Positions 7,204 to 16,753 are shown, counted from the stretch's first letter. The stretch: DNA of 64,000 nt from Cupriavidus basilensis (GCF_000832305.1 NZ_CP010537.1:682001-746000); one strand, 5' to 3'. The notes: generated from the letters alone by a model not told the origin. Numbers and translations: made by a program.

Positions 7204-9897
7204 ATGCTCCGCAAGCTGTTCGCAAAGACCGACGCAAATTATCGCGAGCTCGACGACGATCTGGTGACGCCGCGCCAGGGCAATCCGCTGCCCTTCGACC
7301 GGTTTTCGCAGTTGCTGCCCTACACTGGCTACGACCGCCAGAACGAACTGTTCGTGATCGCCGCGCCGTCGGCGGATCCCAGCGCGATCGAGGGCTTCGG
7401 CTTCACGCTCGAGCTGTGCCCGCAGATCGGCGCCGATCGGGAGATGGCCGCCAACCTGGTCAACCTGTTCAAGGTTGGGCTGCCCGAGAACACGGGGATC
7501 CAGGTGCAGATGTTCGGCTCGCCCGTGCTGGACCACCAGCTCAACGTGGCGATGGCTTGCACGGTGGGCTCTCCGCAGGCGCCGCCCGGGCAGATTCCGC
7601 TCCTGCGCAAGATGTGCGAGCGGCGCAATGCCTTCTATCGCAAGGGCGCGCGCACTGAGTTGTCCCCGAACACCAACTTCCGCATGCGCGATTTTCGCGC
7701 CAACCTGAGTGTCGTCATTCCCGCCAAGAGCCTGAAGGACGAGATGGCCAGGCGAAATGCGGTCACCGCGCGCCAGAGCGTCATCAATACGCTCTCGCAG
7801 TTTTACCTCTACGGACACACGTGGGACCCAGAGGACCTGATCAACTGGTGCGCGCTATTGCTAAATCCGCAGCGCACGCTGGACAGCAATCACGCATGGC
7901 TGTCCTATGATCCGGGCCGCGCGCTGCGCGACCAGATCGTGGCAGCCGACACTGCCGCAGCGGAAAGCTCGGATGACATTCTGTACACCGGCGGTGGATC
8001 ACCGCCGGTTGCAATGCGCGCCATGTCTGTGCGCAACTACCGCAAACACCTGACATTGGGGCATATGGGGGCTCTGCTGGGTAGCGCTACTTCTGATGCG
8101 GTCTCCTATCCCTGTCCATTCCTCATCACCTTCGGGTGCAGCGTTCCGAACGTGGAGAGCGAGAAGCAGAAGACGCAGCTGCTGGCCATGCGCGCGCACC
8201 AGAAGGCCGAATCGCCGCTCTCCAAATGGATGCCACGCCTGCACGACGTCAATGCCGACTGGAAGCTCGCCCAGGCGGCCTTCGATCGGGGCAGCGGCAC
8301 GTTGAAGTGCTACCACCAGCTGCTACTGTTCGCGCCGCCTGAGGAACTCGCCAACGCCGATCAATCCGCCCGCTCGGTCTGGCGGACGATCAATTGCGAA
8401 CTGGTGGTCGACAGCAAGATGCAGAAGCAGGCGCTGCTGTCGGCCTTGCCGATGATGTATGGGCCGTTGCTCCAGGGCGACCTGCGCAAGACGGGGCGCT
8501 GCACCACGAAGACGATGGAGAACGCGGCCAACATGATGCCGGTGCTGGCCGAGTGGACGGGCACCGATCCACGCGAGTTCAACGGCATCCAGCAGGCCGT
8601 GCTGACACTTTTCGGGCGGCGGGGCCAGATGATGGGCATCGATATCTTTGCCAACCCGTCGGGCAACTACAACGGCATCGTGGTGGGCAAGTCAGGGTCG
8701 GGCAAGTCGAACTTCCTGAACGAGTTGCTGCAGCGCACGCTCGCCGTCGGCGGCCGGGCCTGGGTGATCGACGTGGGCGGTTCCTACGAGAAGCTGGCGG
8801 GCACGCTAGGCGGCCAGTACATCCGCTTTACGAACGATTCGGGCCTTAGCCTGAATCCGTTCTGGATGGTCAACACGGAGAACGAGGAAGAACAGCAGGA
8901 AGACCTGCAAATGGTCCAGCTCGCCGTCGCCCAGATGATTTCCCCGTCGCGCCCGCTCACTGACTACGAGGCGCGACAACTGCGCATCGCGCTCGATCAA
9001 TTGTGGCTTGACCATGGCAGGCAGGCCACCGTCACGCAACTCGCCGAATACCTCAAGAAGAACTGCGCCAATGGCGGCTCGACCGAGACCACCGGCTATG
9101 GCGGCGAGGCCGATCCGGCGCTGTGCGACCCGCGGATCCGGGACATGGGGGTGCAGCTCTATCCGTTTACCGAAGACGGACCCTACGGCAAGTTCTTCCA
9201 TGGTCCGGCAAACGTACGCTTTGACACAAACTTCATCGTGCTGGAGCTCGAGGAGCTAGCTTCCCGGCCGGACCTGCAATCAGTGGTGATGATGATGCTG
9301 ATGTATCGCATCACGCAAGGCATGTATCTCGCCAGGCGCGACCAGCCCAAGCTCGCGGTGATCGACGAGGCCTGGGACCTGATGAGCAGCGGAAACTCGG
9401 GCGACTTCATCGAGAAGGGCTATCGGCGCGCGCGCAAGTACGGCGGGGGCTTCTTCACCGCCACGCAGTCGATCGCGGACTACTACAAGTCCGATACATC
9501 GCGCGCGGCCTTTGAGAACGCTGACTGGATGTTCCTGCTCAGTCAGAAGGCTGAGTCGATCAATCAGCTGGTCAAATCGGACAAGCTGGACCTCGACGAA
9601 TACACCAAGGGATTGCTCAAGAGCGTCAAGACGGTGCACGGCAAATACGCGGAGATCTTCATCAAGGCGGGCGACTTGCCGCCGGCGGTCGGCCGGCTGT
9701 ACCTTGACCCGTATTCCCTCGTGACCTTCTCCACCCAGCCAGCGGACTTCCAGGCGGTGCGCGACCTGCGTGCGCAGGGCATGTCCACCGACGAGGCGAT
9801 CGAGGCGGTGCTCGCCATGCGCGAGGCAGCGGGGCAGGCGCTCTACGTACCGCCGACATTCGATGAAGAGGATGAGTACCTGGAGGAGATGCAATGA
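7204..9897 (+). CDS. traC: conjugative transfer ATPase TraC (VirB4-like)
   Basis: An 897-residue cytoplasmic ATPase that energises pilus extension at the inner membrane. Walker A is GKSGSGKSN (495-503); Walker B is LAVIDEAWD, with D721 and E722. The N-terminal ~440 residues form the TraC/VirB4 N-terminal domain (FTLELCPQ, FGCSVPN). Length agrees with F TraC (about 875). ATG 7204 has TGAGG 6 nt upstream; an earlier TTG at 7186 lies inside the end of traV. The last 4 bp overlap trbI. Confidence 0.95.
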   Translation: MLRKLFAKTDANYRELDDDLVTPRQGNPLPFDRFSQLLPYTGYDRQNELFVIAAPSADPSAIEGFGFTLELCPQIGADREMAANLVNLFKVGLPENTGIQVQMFGSPVLDHQLNVAMACTVGSPQAPPGQIPLLRKMCERRNAFYRKGARTELSPNTNFRMRDFRANLSVVIPAKSLKDEMARRNAVTARQSVINTLSQFYLYGHTWDPEDLINWCALLLNPQRTLDSNHAWLSYDPGRALRDQIVAADTAAAESSDDILYTGGGSPPVAMRAMSVRNYRKHLTLGHMGALLGSATSDAVSYPCPFLITFGCSVPNVESEKQKTQLLAMRAHQKAESPLSKWMPRLHDVNADWKLAQAAFDRGSGTLKCYHQLLLFAPPEELANADQSARSVWRTINCELVVDSKMQKQALLSALPMMYGPLLQGDLRKTGRCTTKTMENAANMMPVLAEWTGTDPREFNGIQQAVLTLFGRRGQMMGIDIFANPSGNYNGIVVGKSGSGKSNFLNELLQRTLAVGGRAWVIDVGGSYEKLAGTLGGQYIRFTNDSGLSLNPFWMVNTENEEEQQEDLQMVQLAVAQMISPSRPLTDYEARQLRIALDQLWLDHGRQATVTQLAEYLKKNCANGGSTETTGYGGEADPALCDPRIRDMGVQLYPFTEDGPYGKFFHGPANVRFDTNFIVLELEELASRPDLQSVVMMMLMYRITQGMYLARRDQPKLAVIDEAWDLMSSGNSGDFIEKGYRRARKYGGGFFTATQSIADYYKSDTSRAAFENADWMFLLSQKAESINQLVKSDKLDLDEYTKGLLKSVKTVHGKYAEIFIKAGDLPPAVGRLYLDPYSLVTFSTQPADFQAVRDLRAQGMSTDEAIEAVLAMREAAGQALYVPPTFDEEDEYLEEMQ

Positions 9898-10343
9898 CCC
9901 GGCATCGCACAGCCAACCGTCGGCTGGTGGCCGCCGTCCTGGTGTCGGCCAGTCTTTCTGCACTGATGGTCGCCGGAGCGGCGTGGTGGACCCGCCAGCA
10001 TCTGCCGCGCATGGCGACCGTCGACCTGCAGGCGGTGCTGGATGCCAAGCGGGCGAGCTTCGCGGAGCGCATCACCCGCCCGAATGTGACCGACCGGGAC
10101 CGCGATGCGGCACTTGCCGAGACTAGCGACGTGGGTACGCAGATGAGCGCAGCGCTCAAGGCGCTGCAGGCCGAGTGTGGCTGCATTCTACTGACACGCG
10201 CGGCCGTCATTGGCGCTTATGCCGATGTTGAAGACCTCACGCCGCTGCTGATGGCTCGCCTGGGGATGTCAGGGCAGGCCGCCGCCGACGCGAACAGCAA
10301 GCTCGACGAGCGGATGCAGACATCCAGGGCGGAGGTGCCATGA
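9894..10343 (+). CDS. trbI: type-F conjugative transfer protein TrbI
   Basis: A 149-residue protein with one N-terminal membrane helix (about 11-30) and a mostly helical periplasmic part. It contains ECGCILLTRAAVIGAYADVEDLT, typical of the TrbI_Ftype family, which influences pilus outgrowth and retraction. Its location between traC and traW matches F. It overlaps both neighbours by 4 bp (ATGA), so translation is coupled along traC-trbI-peptidase. Confidence 0.85.
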   Translation: MTRHRTANRRLVAAVLVSASLSALMVAGAAWWTRQHLPRMATVDLQAVLDAKRASFAERITRPNVTDRDRDAALAETSDVGTQMSAALKALQAECGCILLTRAAVIGAYADVEDLTPLLMARLGMSGQAAADANSKLDERMQTSRAEVP

Positions 10344-10870
10344 CGAGCCGCATCGCGAAGATCCCCCGGCGCGGGCATGCCCTGGCGCCGATGATGGCCG
10401 AGCACTTCGGGCGCTGGTGGTGGGCGTGGGCATTGATCCTGATCGCCGGCGTACAGGTCGGTAGCCGGTGGGCGCTGCATGCGAACTTGTCCCACAGCAT
10501 CGAGGAGGTCAACGTGTTCCTGGTGAGCAAGACCGATCGCCAGATTGCGCGCGATAGCCTGGTGGAGTTCCTGTGGCCGGGCGGCGGCCCATACCCGGCC
10601 GGAGCGCGATTCATCAAGCAGATCAAAGGCATGCCGGGCGACATGGTGACCAGTCAAGGCCGCGACTACTTCATCAACGGCGTCTACGTCGGTACCGCCA
10701 AGTCCAGCTCCGCCCGGGGCGAAGTGCTCGAGATGGGGCCAACCGGCCGTATTCCGGCGGGGCGCTTTTTCGTCTGGACGCCGCACCCGGACTCGCTGGA
10801 TTCGCGCTACGCCCTCACAGGCTGGGTCAATTTCGGGCAGATCGTCGGCACGGCCCGCAAGCTCTTCTGA
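10340..10870 (+). CDS. S26-family signal peptidase (TrhF/TraF-type), probable pilin leader peptidase
   Basis: A 176-residue inner-membrane peptidase with one N-terminal helix (27-44). The region NLSHSIEEVNVFLV fits the NxTxSxP-like nucleophile box of TrhF proteins, making S53 the likely catalytic serine. FIKQIKGMPGD places the catalytic lysine at K93, and DSLDSRY corresponds to the conserved Asp-Ser-Arg box. The expected substrate is the TraA-like pilin encoded at 2425. R27 and SXT also place trhF beside traW. The usual Pro after the serine is Glu here, so the nucleophile assignment is tentative. Confidence 0.8.
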   Translation: MTSRIAKIPRRGHALAPMMAEHFGRWWWAWALILIAGVQVGSRWALHANLSHSIEEVNVFLVSKTDRQIARDSLVEFLWPGGGPYPAGARFIKQIKGMPGDMVTSQGRDYFINGVYVGTAKSSSARGEVLEMGPTGRIPAGRFFVWTPHPDSLDSRYALTGWVNFGQIVGTARKLF

Positions 10871-10881
10871 TGGGAGGCACG

Positions 10882-11496
10882 ATGCGATCCCTCCTGCTGG
10901 TAGTACTTACGGCGACATTGCACCTGGTGCCGGCGGTTGCCGCCGATGCCCTGGGTCCGACGTATCCAATCGTCGAGCCGGATCTGCTCCAGGACATCCG
11001 GCGCAGCCTGCAGGACAAGGAAAGATCCGGCAAGCTGGCGCTGCTGCAACGCGAGGCGGTCGCCCGCTCCGAACACGCGATGCGCAACCCGAAGCCCGCC
11101 CGGGACGTGGTGCGCACGCTCACGCCGCGCACCTTCTACTTCGATCCAACAGTGGCCGTGGGCCAGCCCATCACCGGGCCCGGCGGGGAGATCCTGGTGC
11201 AGGCCGGCCAGCGTTTCAACCCGCTCGACGAGGTGGCGCTGCGCCAGCAGCTGGTGTTCTTTGATGCGCGCGATGCCAGCCAGGTTGCCCTGGCGGCAAA
11301 GGTGATAGCGGATTCGCGTGCCCCAAGCAAGCCGATCCTGGTCAACGGCGACTACCTTGCGCTGCAAAAGCGCTGGCAGCGCCAGGTCTTCTACGACCAG
11401 TCCGGATCGCTGGTGCGCAAGCTGGGTATCCGACAGGTACCGGCCGTGGTGCGACAGGACGGCAAGCGCTTGCGCATCGAGGAGATCCTGCCATGA
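10882..11496 (+). CDS. traW: type-F conjugative transfer protein TraW
   Basis: A 204-residue periplasmic protein with signal peptide (cleavage near VAAD, residue 21). TraW family signatures are LGPTYPIVEPDLLQDI, TPRTFYFDPTV and the C-terminal FYDQSGSLVRKLGIRQVPA, which has a TrbC-like thioredoxin-related character. In F, TraW binds TrbC and is needed for pilus assembly. I prefer ATG 10882 with GGGAGG 4 nt upstream; ATG 10870 overlaps the previous stop and adds MGGT. The stop overlaps traU. Confidence 0.88.
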   Translation: MRSLLLVVLTATLHLVPAVAADALGPTYPIVEPDLLQDIRRSLQDKERSGKLALLQREAVARSEHAMRNPKPARDVVRTLTPRTFYFDPTVAVGQPITGPGGEILVQAGQRFNPLDEVALRQQLVFFDARDASQVALAAKVIADSRAPSKPILVNGDYLALQKRWQRQVFYDQSGSLVRKLGIRQVPAVVRQDGKRLRIEEILP

Positions 11497-12548
11497 GGTG
11501 TTGCCTGAGCGCTCTGCCGGTCTCGATCACGCGCGGTCTCCTCGCATTCGTCCTGGCGCTGGCATGCGTCGGTGCCCATGCTCAGCAAGGCCAAGGCAGC
11601 GCCACTTGCGTGGGGAAGTTCCTCAACCCGATTACCGATATCTGCTGGTCCTGCATCCTGCCGCTGAAGATTGGCGACATGACCATGATGCGCGATGGCC
11701 AGGAGGACAACGGGTCGCCAGCCAGTCCCTTTTGCTGGTGCTCCGGCGCCAATGGGACGCTGCCGCGCGCCGGCGTCAGCATGTCGTTCTGGGAGCCGGT
11801 GCGCACGGTCGAGGTGGTACGCCGCCCCTTCTGCTTCCCGTCGCTGGGCGGCGTCACGCTGGATCCCGGGATCGATGCGCCGGCGCACGGCCGTATCGGC
11901 GAGGGCAAGGCCCGGGCGGCCACCTCCTTCTACCAGGTGCACTGGTACATGAACCCCATCCTGTTCTGGCTGGAGATCCTGCTGGACAACCCGTGCCTGG
12001 AGCAGAACGTGTTCGACCTGGCGTACTTCACCGAGGTCGATCCACTCTGGGGAGATTCGGAACTGACTTTCGTCCTGAATCCGGAGGTGGCGCTCTTCAC
12101 TTCGCCGCTGGCGCAGGCCGCCTGCGCGGCCGATTGCGTTGCGGCCACGGCGGGCTTTCCGCTCTCGGAGTTGTTCTGGTGCGCGGGTTGCCAGGGCGGC
12201 ATGTACCCGCTCAACGGTTGGGTCTCGACCCATATCGGCGGGGTGCAGGCGTCGCAGCTGCTGACCCAGCGCTTCACCAACAAAATGCACCGCGAAGGGC
12301 TCATCTGGTCCGCCAGCGGCAAGGACGGGACTTGTGGCTATGTGATGCAGCCGCTGATGGACAAGCGCAACTACAAGACCAGCATGACCTACCCGTCGCG
12401 ACAGACCGAAAAGATCAACGGGCGTTGCTGCCAGCCCTTCGGGCGCTCCACCATCCTGTGGGGCGCCGGCAAATCGTTTCCCTACCGCGGCGAGGACTTC
12501 GCGTACATGCTGTACCGCAAGCGGGACTGTTGCATGGGGGCCTTCTGA
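11493..12548 (+). CDS. traU: conjugative transfer protein TraU
   Basis: This 351-residue periplasmic protein has a signal peptide (cleavage near AHAQ, residues 28-31). It is very rich in Cys and Trp, as is typical of TraU (CVGKFLNPITDICWSCILP near the mature N-terminus; CWCSGANG; WCAGCQGGMYP; CCQPFGRSTI). TraU acts in DNA transfer and mating-pair formation and depends on disulfide formation, which fits the dsbC upstream. It overlaps traW by 4 bp and trbC by 1 bp. Confidence 0.93.
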   Translation: MRCCLSALPVSITRGLLAFVLALACVGAHAQQGQGSATCVGKFLNPITDICWSCILPLKIGDMTMMRDGQEDNGSPASPFCWCSGANGTLPRAGVSMSFWEPVRTVEVVRRPFCFPSLGGVTLDPGIDAPAHGRIGEGKARAATSFYQVHWYMNPILFWLEILLDNPCLEQNVFDLAYFTEVDPLWGDSELTFVLNPEVALFTSPLAQAACAADCVAATAGFPLSELFWCAGCQGGMYPLNGWVSTHIGGVQASQLLTQRFTNKMHREGLIWSASGKDGTCGYVMQPLMDKRNYKTSMTYPSRQTEKINGRCCQPFGRSTILWGAGKSFPYRGEDFAYMLYRKRDCCMGAF

Positions 12549-13228
12549 TGCGTGTACGCCTTTTCATCCTCGGCCTGCTGGCCTGCACCGGGGCAATGGC
12601 TCAGCACACCGCGCCACCGGATGCCGCATTGGAGCGCGCCATGTCGGCCGCCCAACAGCGCGCCCAGTCGGTGCTGCAGGCGATGCCGGATCCGGCCATG
12701 GGCACCGTCAAGGTGCCGGACCTGCGGGCCAGGTCGGCGCAGCCGATGCCCGATCCCGCGGCGCTCGCGCAGCGTTACCAGTCCACCCAGGCACCTCCGC
12801 CGACTGAGCGGACGTATCCCGTGATGATATTTGCGTCGTTGTCGATGCCGGAGGCATCGCTCAAGCGCATCGGGCAGCAAGCGCGCCGCGCCGGCGCCGC
12901 GGTGATTTTCCGGGGCTTGCGCTATGGGATGGGGCAAGGCAACTGGAAACGCTCGGTCGAGGCCATGAAGCCGGTGACTGACACCGGTGCAGTGGTGCTG
13001 ATCGATCCACGCCAGTTCGAGCGCTTCGATATCCGAACCGTGCCCGCAGTGGTGGTCTCGCTCCATGCATTGGAGGACTGCGCCGAAGGTGCGTGTGCCA
13101 GCCGTTCGGCGCGGGTGGATGGGGACGTGAGCCTGGAATACGCGCTGGAGCGGGTCGCCGTCCGACAGGACACGCTTGGGAAAATCGCCCGGCAGGCGCT
13201 GGGGCAGATGAGCGGGGAGATGCCATGA
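12548..13228 (+). CDS. trbC: type-F conjugative transfer pilus assembly protein TrbC
   Basis: A 226-residue periplasmic protein with an 18-residue signal peptide. The C-terminal half is the TrbC_Ftype domain (YPVMIFASLSMPEASLKRI; VVLIDPRQFERFDIRTVPA), a thioredoxin-like fold without the CxxC. It partners TraW. The N-terminal half is a Pro/Ala/Gln-rich linker. It starts at the TGATG overlap with traU and ends overlapping the next ORF by 4 bp. Confidence 0.88.
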   Translation: MRVRLFILGLLACTGAMAQHTAPPDAALERAMSAAQQRAQSVLQAMPDPAMGTVKVPDLRARSAQPMPDPAALAQRYQSTQAPPPTERTYPVMIFASLSMPEASLKRIGQQARRAGAAVIFRGLRYGMGQGNWKRSVEAMKPVTDTGAVVLIDPRQFERFDIRTVPAVVVSLHALEDCAEGACASRSARVDGDVSLEYALERVAVRQDTLGKIARQALGQMSGEMP

Positions 13229-14442
13229 GGCATTGCCTTCAACCCGGGCGCACCAGGCTTTGGCGACCCACGCGGTTCTTTCCCGTTATAGCGAGCATGG
13301 CGATCGGCCTCACCGGGATCGGGCCGGCGCGCGCTGCCGACGTGACGCCGGCGCAAGCCGATGGTATGGCCCGGGGCCTGGGCAGTCTGCTCATTGACGG
13401 CCTGTTCCAGCGCATCACGACGCCGAACGCGCAGCAGACCGTACCCGGCTATACCAACTCGGCCCAGCCTTCCGGCTTCTACGAGGGAGGGCAGGGGCAA
13501 CTCAATGCGCCCGGTACTTCCCGAGTGCAAGGGTGTGCGGGCATGAGCGATACCGAATGCCAGGCCGTCAACCTGCTCAAGAGTCGGCCCCAGACCGCAC
13601 CGCAGTTTCACATCGACCGCAGAGATCCATTGCTGGTGCGGTACCGCGCGCTCTATGGCAACCCGGGCAGTCAGCTCGGTGACCTGAACCAGCTCGTCAG
13701 TGGCGATTCGGCCTGCCGTACCGACACGGTCACACTGCCAGCGCAACATGAGAATCGGGTCTGCAACGACTACGCCGTGACACGCAATGACGCCTGTATC
13801 CTGGGGCGCCAGGTCGAGGTCGATGCGGACCACCTGTACCGATGCCTGGAGTCGATCCAGAATCAGGCACAGCGCACCTGCACCGTCGGGCGTGTGATCC
13901 AAGTCAGTCCCGAATACAACTACCAGTGCGCTCGGACGCTCAAGGCCGAGCAAACGATGACTTGCGGCAAGCAGTTGATCGTGACGGCTGTCACCAACTG
14001 GCAGCAGCGGCCAGGCTGCTCGCCAGGGCAACTGGTTGTGGATCTGGGCGGGCGGCCAGGATCAGGATCCAACTCCGTGGGCCGCGTGTACTGTGGCGGC
14101 GATGGCCGCAGTTTGCGCTTCGAAACGGGGGCCGCGCCCAATCAGCGGTACTACCTCCGACCAGGATGTAATGCGAACGTCACGACATCGATGGACGGAG
14201 GCTCCGGCTCGGCGTGGTGGTGTGCCGCCGCAAGCGGCGGTCGCTGCGGTAGTTTCTGCGGCAGCTCCAATCTCAGTATTTCGTGCAATGGGGGCTCGTG
14301 TACCGCGTCAATCCAGAGTGGCGGCAACCTGTCGACGTATCGCGGCTCCGCGGGCTTTGCCCAGCCTACGGTCTGGAATCCGGTAGTGGCCTTTGAGGAT
14401 AGCTGGGACAACCAGTGCAGTAGTCTGGAGGCGCGGCAATGA
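13225..14442 (+). CDS. traN: TraN-like mating-pair stabilisation protein, N-terminal ORF
   Basis: A 405-residue exported protein with a signal peptide ending near ARAAD (about residue 35). The start of the mature part has the TraN-like QADGMARGLG; the middle is Cys-rich (ACRTDTVTLP, CNDYAVTRNDAC, CLESIQNQAQRTC). A Gly/Ser/Cys-rich segment (CGSFCGSSNLSISCNGGSC) follows. In SXT/R391 and R27-like systems TraN is a single outer-membrane protein of about 900-1000 residues. Here this ORF and the next together give 1041 residues, and both have signal peptides. It overlaps its neighbours by 4 bp. Confidence 0.72.
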   Translation: MRHCLQPGRTRLWRPTRFFPVIASMAIGLTGIGPARAADVTPAQADGMARGLGSLLIDGLFQRITTPNAQQTVPGYTNSAQPSGFYEGGQGQLNAPGTSRVQGCAGMSDTECQAVNLLKSRPQTAPQFHIDRRDPLLVRYRALYGNPGSQLGDLNQLVSGDSACRTDTVTLPAQHENRVCNDYAVTRNDACILGRQVEVDADHLYRCLESIQNQAQRTCTVGRVIQVSPEYNYQCARTLKAEQTMTCGKQLIVTAVTNWQQRPGCSPGQLVVDLGGRPGSGSNSVGRVYCGGDGRSLRFETGAAPNQRYYLRPGCNANVTTSMDGGSGSAWWCAAASGGRCGSFCGSSNLSISCNGGSCTASIQSGGNLSTYRGSAGFAQPTVWNPVVAFEDSWDNQCSSLEARQ

Positions 14443-16349
14443 TTTGCCTCCTGCGTGGTCTGATTGGGATCTTGCTGTCGGTCATGTTTGTCCAGGCCTG
14501 GGCCGGCGATTGCCGCAAGACCGCCGAGTACTGCGTCGATTCCGGCACCAAGTACGTGAGCGGCTACGCCGTGCATCGGGATTGCTGGCGTTACGAGTCC
14601 CAATTCACCTGCGAGGTCAGCAGCCCGGCGAACTACTGCAGTGCGATCGCAGCCGTGCCCGGGTGCTTCCAGGTGGACTCGCAGTGCGCCCGGATCGGCT
14701 CCAGCGGTGCATGCATCCGCTATACCGACACCTACCGCTGTGGCCAGAGCGTTGCGCCGCCGGCGGGCGTGGTCCAGCTCGAGAACACCTACACCGTGAC
14801 GACCGACACCACCGATCGCAGTCAATGCGAGAGCCTGGATGGCAACAAATCCTGCCAGCGGGCCGAAACAGTCTGCGTGGAGCCGGGAGGCACCCGCGTT
14901 ATTGACGGGCTGCCAGTGACAAAGGACTGTTGGCGATGGGAGGAGCGCTACGCCTGCATCACGCAGGACTACAAGAATTACTGTGAGCCGCTCAAGAACA
15001 AGGCTGATTGCAAGGAGGTAGCACGAACGTGTACGTCGCAGGCCTGGGACGGTAGTTGCAACGCCTACCAGGTGGACTACAACTGCGACGCCAAAGTGGC
15101 CGCTCCGTTGCCGGAGCAGGTGGTGCATCTCGACAGCAGCTACACGATCACCAATGACTTGATCGACAGGTCGCAGTGCGAGCAGTACGCGAACAACCGA
15201 AACTGCACCTTCGCAGGCCAGCGCTGCACGGAACCCGCCGGCACGCGCAATATCAACGGGCTCGACGTGACCAAGGACTGCTGGGCCTGGACCGACGACT
15301 ACGTATGCGCCGACACCACACTGAAGTCCGATTGTGACGAGCTCAAACAGAACAAAGCCTGCGCGCTCCGGAACAGTACCTGCCTGGACACCCTGCCGGC
15401 GGGGCAGTGTGGGCTGCAGGAGCATCTCTATACCTGCGTGACGCGTGCGGAACAGACCACCGACCGTCAGATCTGCGGTGACCTGATCTGCGTTGGCGGG
15501 CGCTGCGAAACCCGTATCCCAGCCGCGGATGGTGACTTCGGACGGGTGATCAGTGGTCTGGAGGCACAACGCCAGGTTGGCATGTACCTGGATCCGGCCA
15601 CGCTGAAGATCTTCGGGGGCGAAAAGAGCAGTTGCACCAAGAAGATCGGCGGCATGGTTGACTGCTGCAAGGCCACCACCAAAGGGGGCAACTCCAGCAA
15701 CAGCATGATCAACCAGGCGGCTCAGGCCGGCGTCAAGTACATCGCCGGGGAAGCCGTCCAGACGCTGGGGTCGGCCTATCTGTTCGATGCGCTCTCGAGC
15801 ACCGGCATGGGCACCAATGCGCTGAACTTCTTTGGCATCACCAAAGGATACTCGTTTGGAGATACGCCGTTTAGCTTCTACGGCGTGTCGTGGTCTCCGA
15901 TGACTGGCTTTGCCTTCGATCCCTACAGTCTCGCGGCGCAGGTCGCCATCCAGATGGTGACACAGTACATGCAGTGCAAGGAGGGTGACAACCTGCTCGC
16001 CATGCGCAAGGGCCAGGGTCTCTGCACCCGGGTGGGTTCGTATTGCGGCAGCAAGCAACTGGGCGTCTGCCTGGAGAAGAAGGAAGGCTATTGCTGCTTT
16101 AACTCGAAGCTCTCCCGGATCATCAACGAGCAGGGGCGCCCACAACTGGGTAAGGGCTGGGGCGACCCTGCCAACCCGGATTGCTCGGGTTTCCTGATTG
16201 ATGAGTTCACCCAACTGGACTTCGGGACGATGAACCTGGAGGAGTTCTACCAGGACGTCATACCCAAGGATCAGGACAAGGGGGCGATTGTGGACAGGAT
16301 GAAAAAGCGCACCAGATCTGCCGTGCAGCGGTCTAGTGCCAATCCATGA
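14439..16349 (+). CDS. traN: TraN mating-pair stabilisation protein, C-terminal ORF
   Basis: A 636-residue exported protein with its own signal peptide (cleavage near AWAGD, residue 22). It has three Cys-rich repeats of about 80 residues, each centred on a D-C-W motif: HRDCWRYE (about 46), TKDCWRWEERYAC (about 162) and TKDCWAWTDDYVC (about 280). The C-terminal 270 residues contain CQA-like clusters (MVDCCKATTKGG, YCCFNSKLSRIINEQGRPQ, DCSGF) that are diagnostic of TraN C-termini. It should stabilise mating pairs at the recipient outer membrane. The many cysteines make it a likely DsbC client. Confidence 0.85.
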   Translation: MICLLRGLIGILLSVMFVQAWAGDCRKTAEYCVDSGTKYVSGYAVHRDCWRYESQFTCEVSSPANYCSAIAAVPGCFQVDSQCARIGSSGACIRYTDTYRCGQSVAPPAGVVQLENTYTVTTDTTDRSQCESLDGNKSCQRAETVCVEPGGTRVIDGLPVTKDCWRWEERYACITQDYKNYCEPLKNKADCKEVARTCTSQAWDGSCNAYQVDYNCDAKVAAPLPEQVVHLDSSYTITNDLIDRSQCEQYANNRNCTFAGQRCTEPAGTRNINGLDVTKDCWAWTDDYVCADTTLKSDCDELKQNKACALRNSTCLDTLPAGQCGLQEHLYTCVTRAEQTTDRQICGDLICVGGRCETRIPAADGDFGRVISGLEAQRQVGMYLDPATLKIFGGEKSSCTKKIGGMVDCCKATTKGGNSSNSMINQAAQAGVKYIAGEAVQTLGSAYLFDALSSTGMGTNALNFFGITKGYSFGDTPFSFYGVSWSPMTGFAFDPYSLAAQVAIQMVTQYMQCKEGDNLLAMRKGQGLCTRVGSYCGSKQLGVCLEKKEGYCCFNSKLSRIINEQGRPQLGKGWGDPANPDCSGFLIDEFTQLDFGTMNLEEFYQDVIPKDQDKGAIVDRMKKRTRSAVQRSSANP

Positions 16350-16378
16350 CGCCAACGCACCCACTATCGGGAGGCTTG

Positions 16379-16753
16379 ATGAAACCGCAGAACAAAATGC
16401 ATTGGGTGCTGTTTGCTTACCTCGCGGTGATGATGGCGTGGGCGACGGCAGCGCACACCGCCGAGCCGCTGTCGGATGCCATCAAGCGCGCTCTCACGGC
16501 AAGTCCTGTGGACGTGGAGGTGTCGGGCGAAGAGGTCGAAACGCTGCGCCGGCAGATCCAGGCGCCGCGCATCCTCGCCCACGTCGAACCCATCCGCGAC
16601 CTTGGCGGCGCATGCAAGCGCCTTCGGACCACGCTCAGCGCGCCAGTGGCGGTCGACAAGGCTGGGGTGCGCAGGCCCTTCTCCTGGTCGTTCGAGATGA
16701 ACCTGTGCCCTGGCGGCGCGCCGCCGCCGGCAAGCGGGGGGATAACGCAATGA
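16379..16753 (+). CDS. small exported protein, unknown
   Basis: A 124-residue protein with a probable signal peptide (MMAWATAAHTAE, cleavage near residue 27). The mature part has one Cys pair (GACKRLRTT and NLCPGG) and ends in a Pro/Gly-rich tail. I do not recognise a family. ATG 16379 has GGGAGG 4-5 nt upstream; the frame also opens at 16346 inside traN, but without a binding site. It overlaps the next gene by 4 bp and so belongs to the transfer operon. Confidence 0.65.
   Translation: MKPQNKMHWVLFAYLAVMMAWATAAHTAEPLSDAIKRALTASPVDVEVSGEEVETLRRQIQAPRILAHVEPIRDLGGACKRLRTTLSAPVAVDKAGVRRPFSWSFEMNLCPGGAPPPASGGITQ

Noticed and set aside
11318..12547. Upstream extension of the trbC frame
   Set aside because: It reads in another frame through traW and traU; the TrbC signal peptide starts at 12548.
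14151..16364. 737-codon open frame on the - strand
   Set aside because: Opposite the second traN ORF, whose Cys-rich repeats and signal peptide are convincing; the antisense product has no motif or start site.
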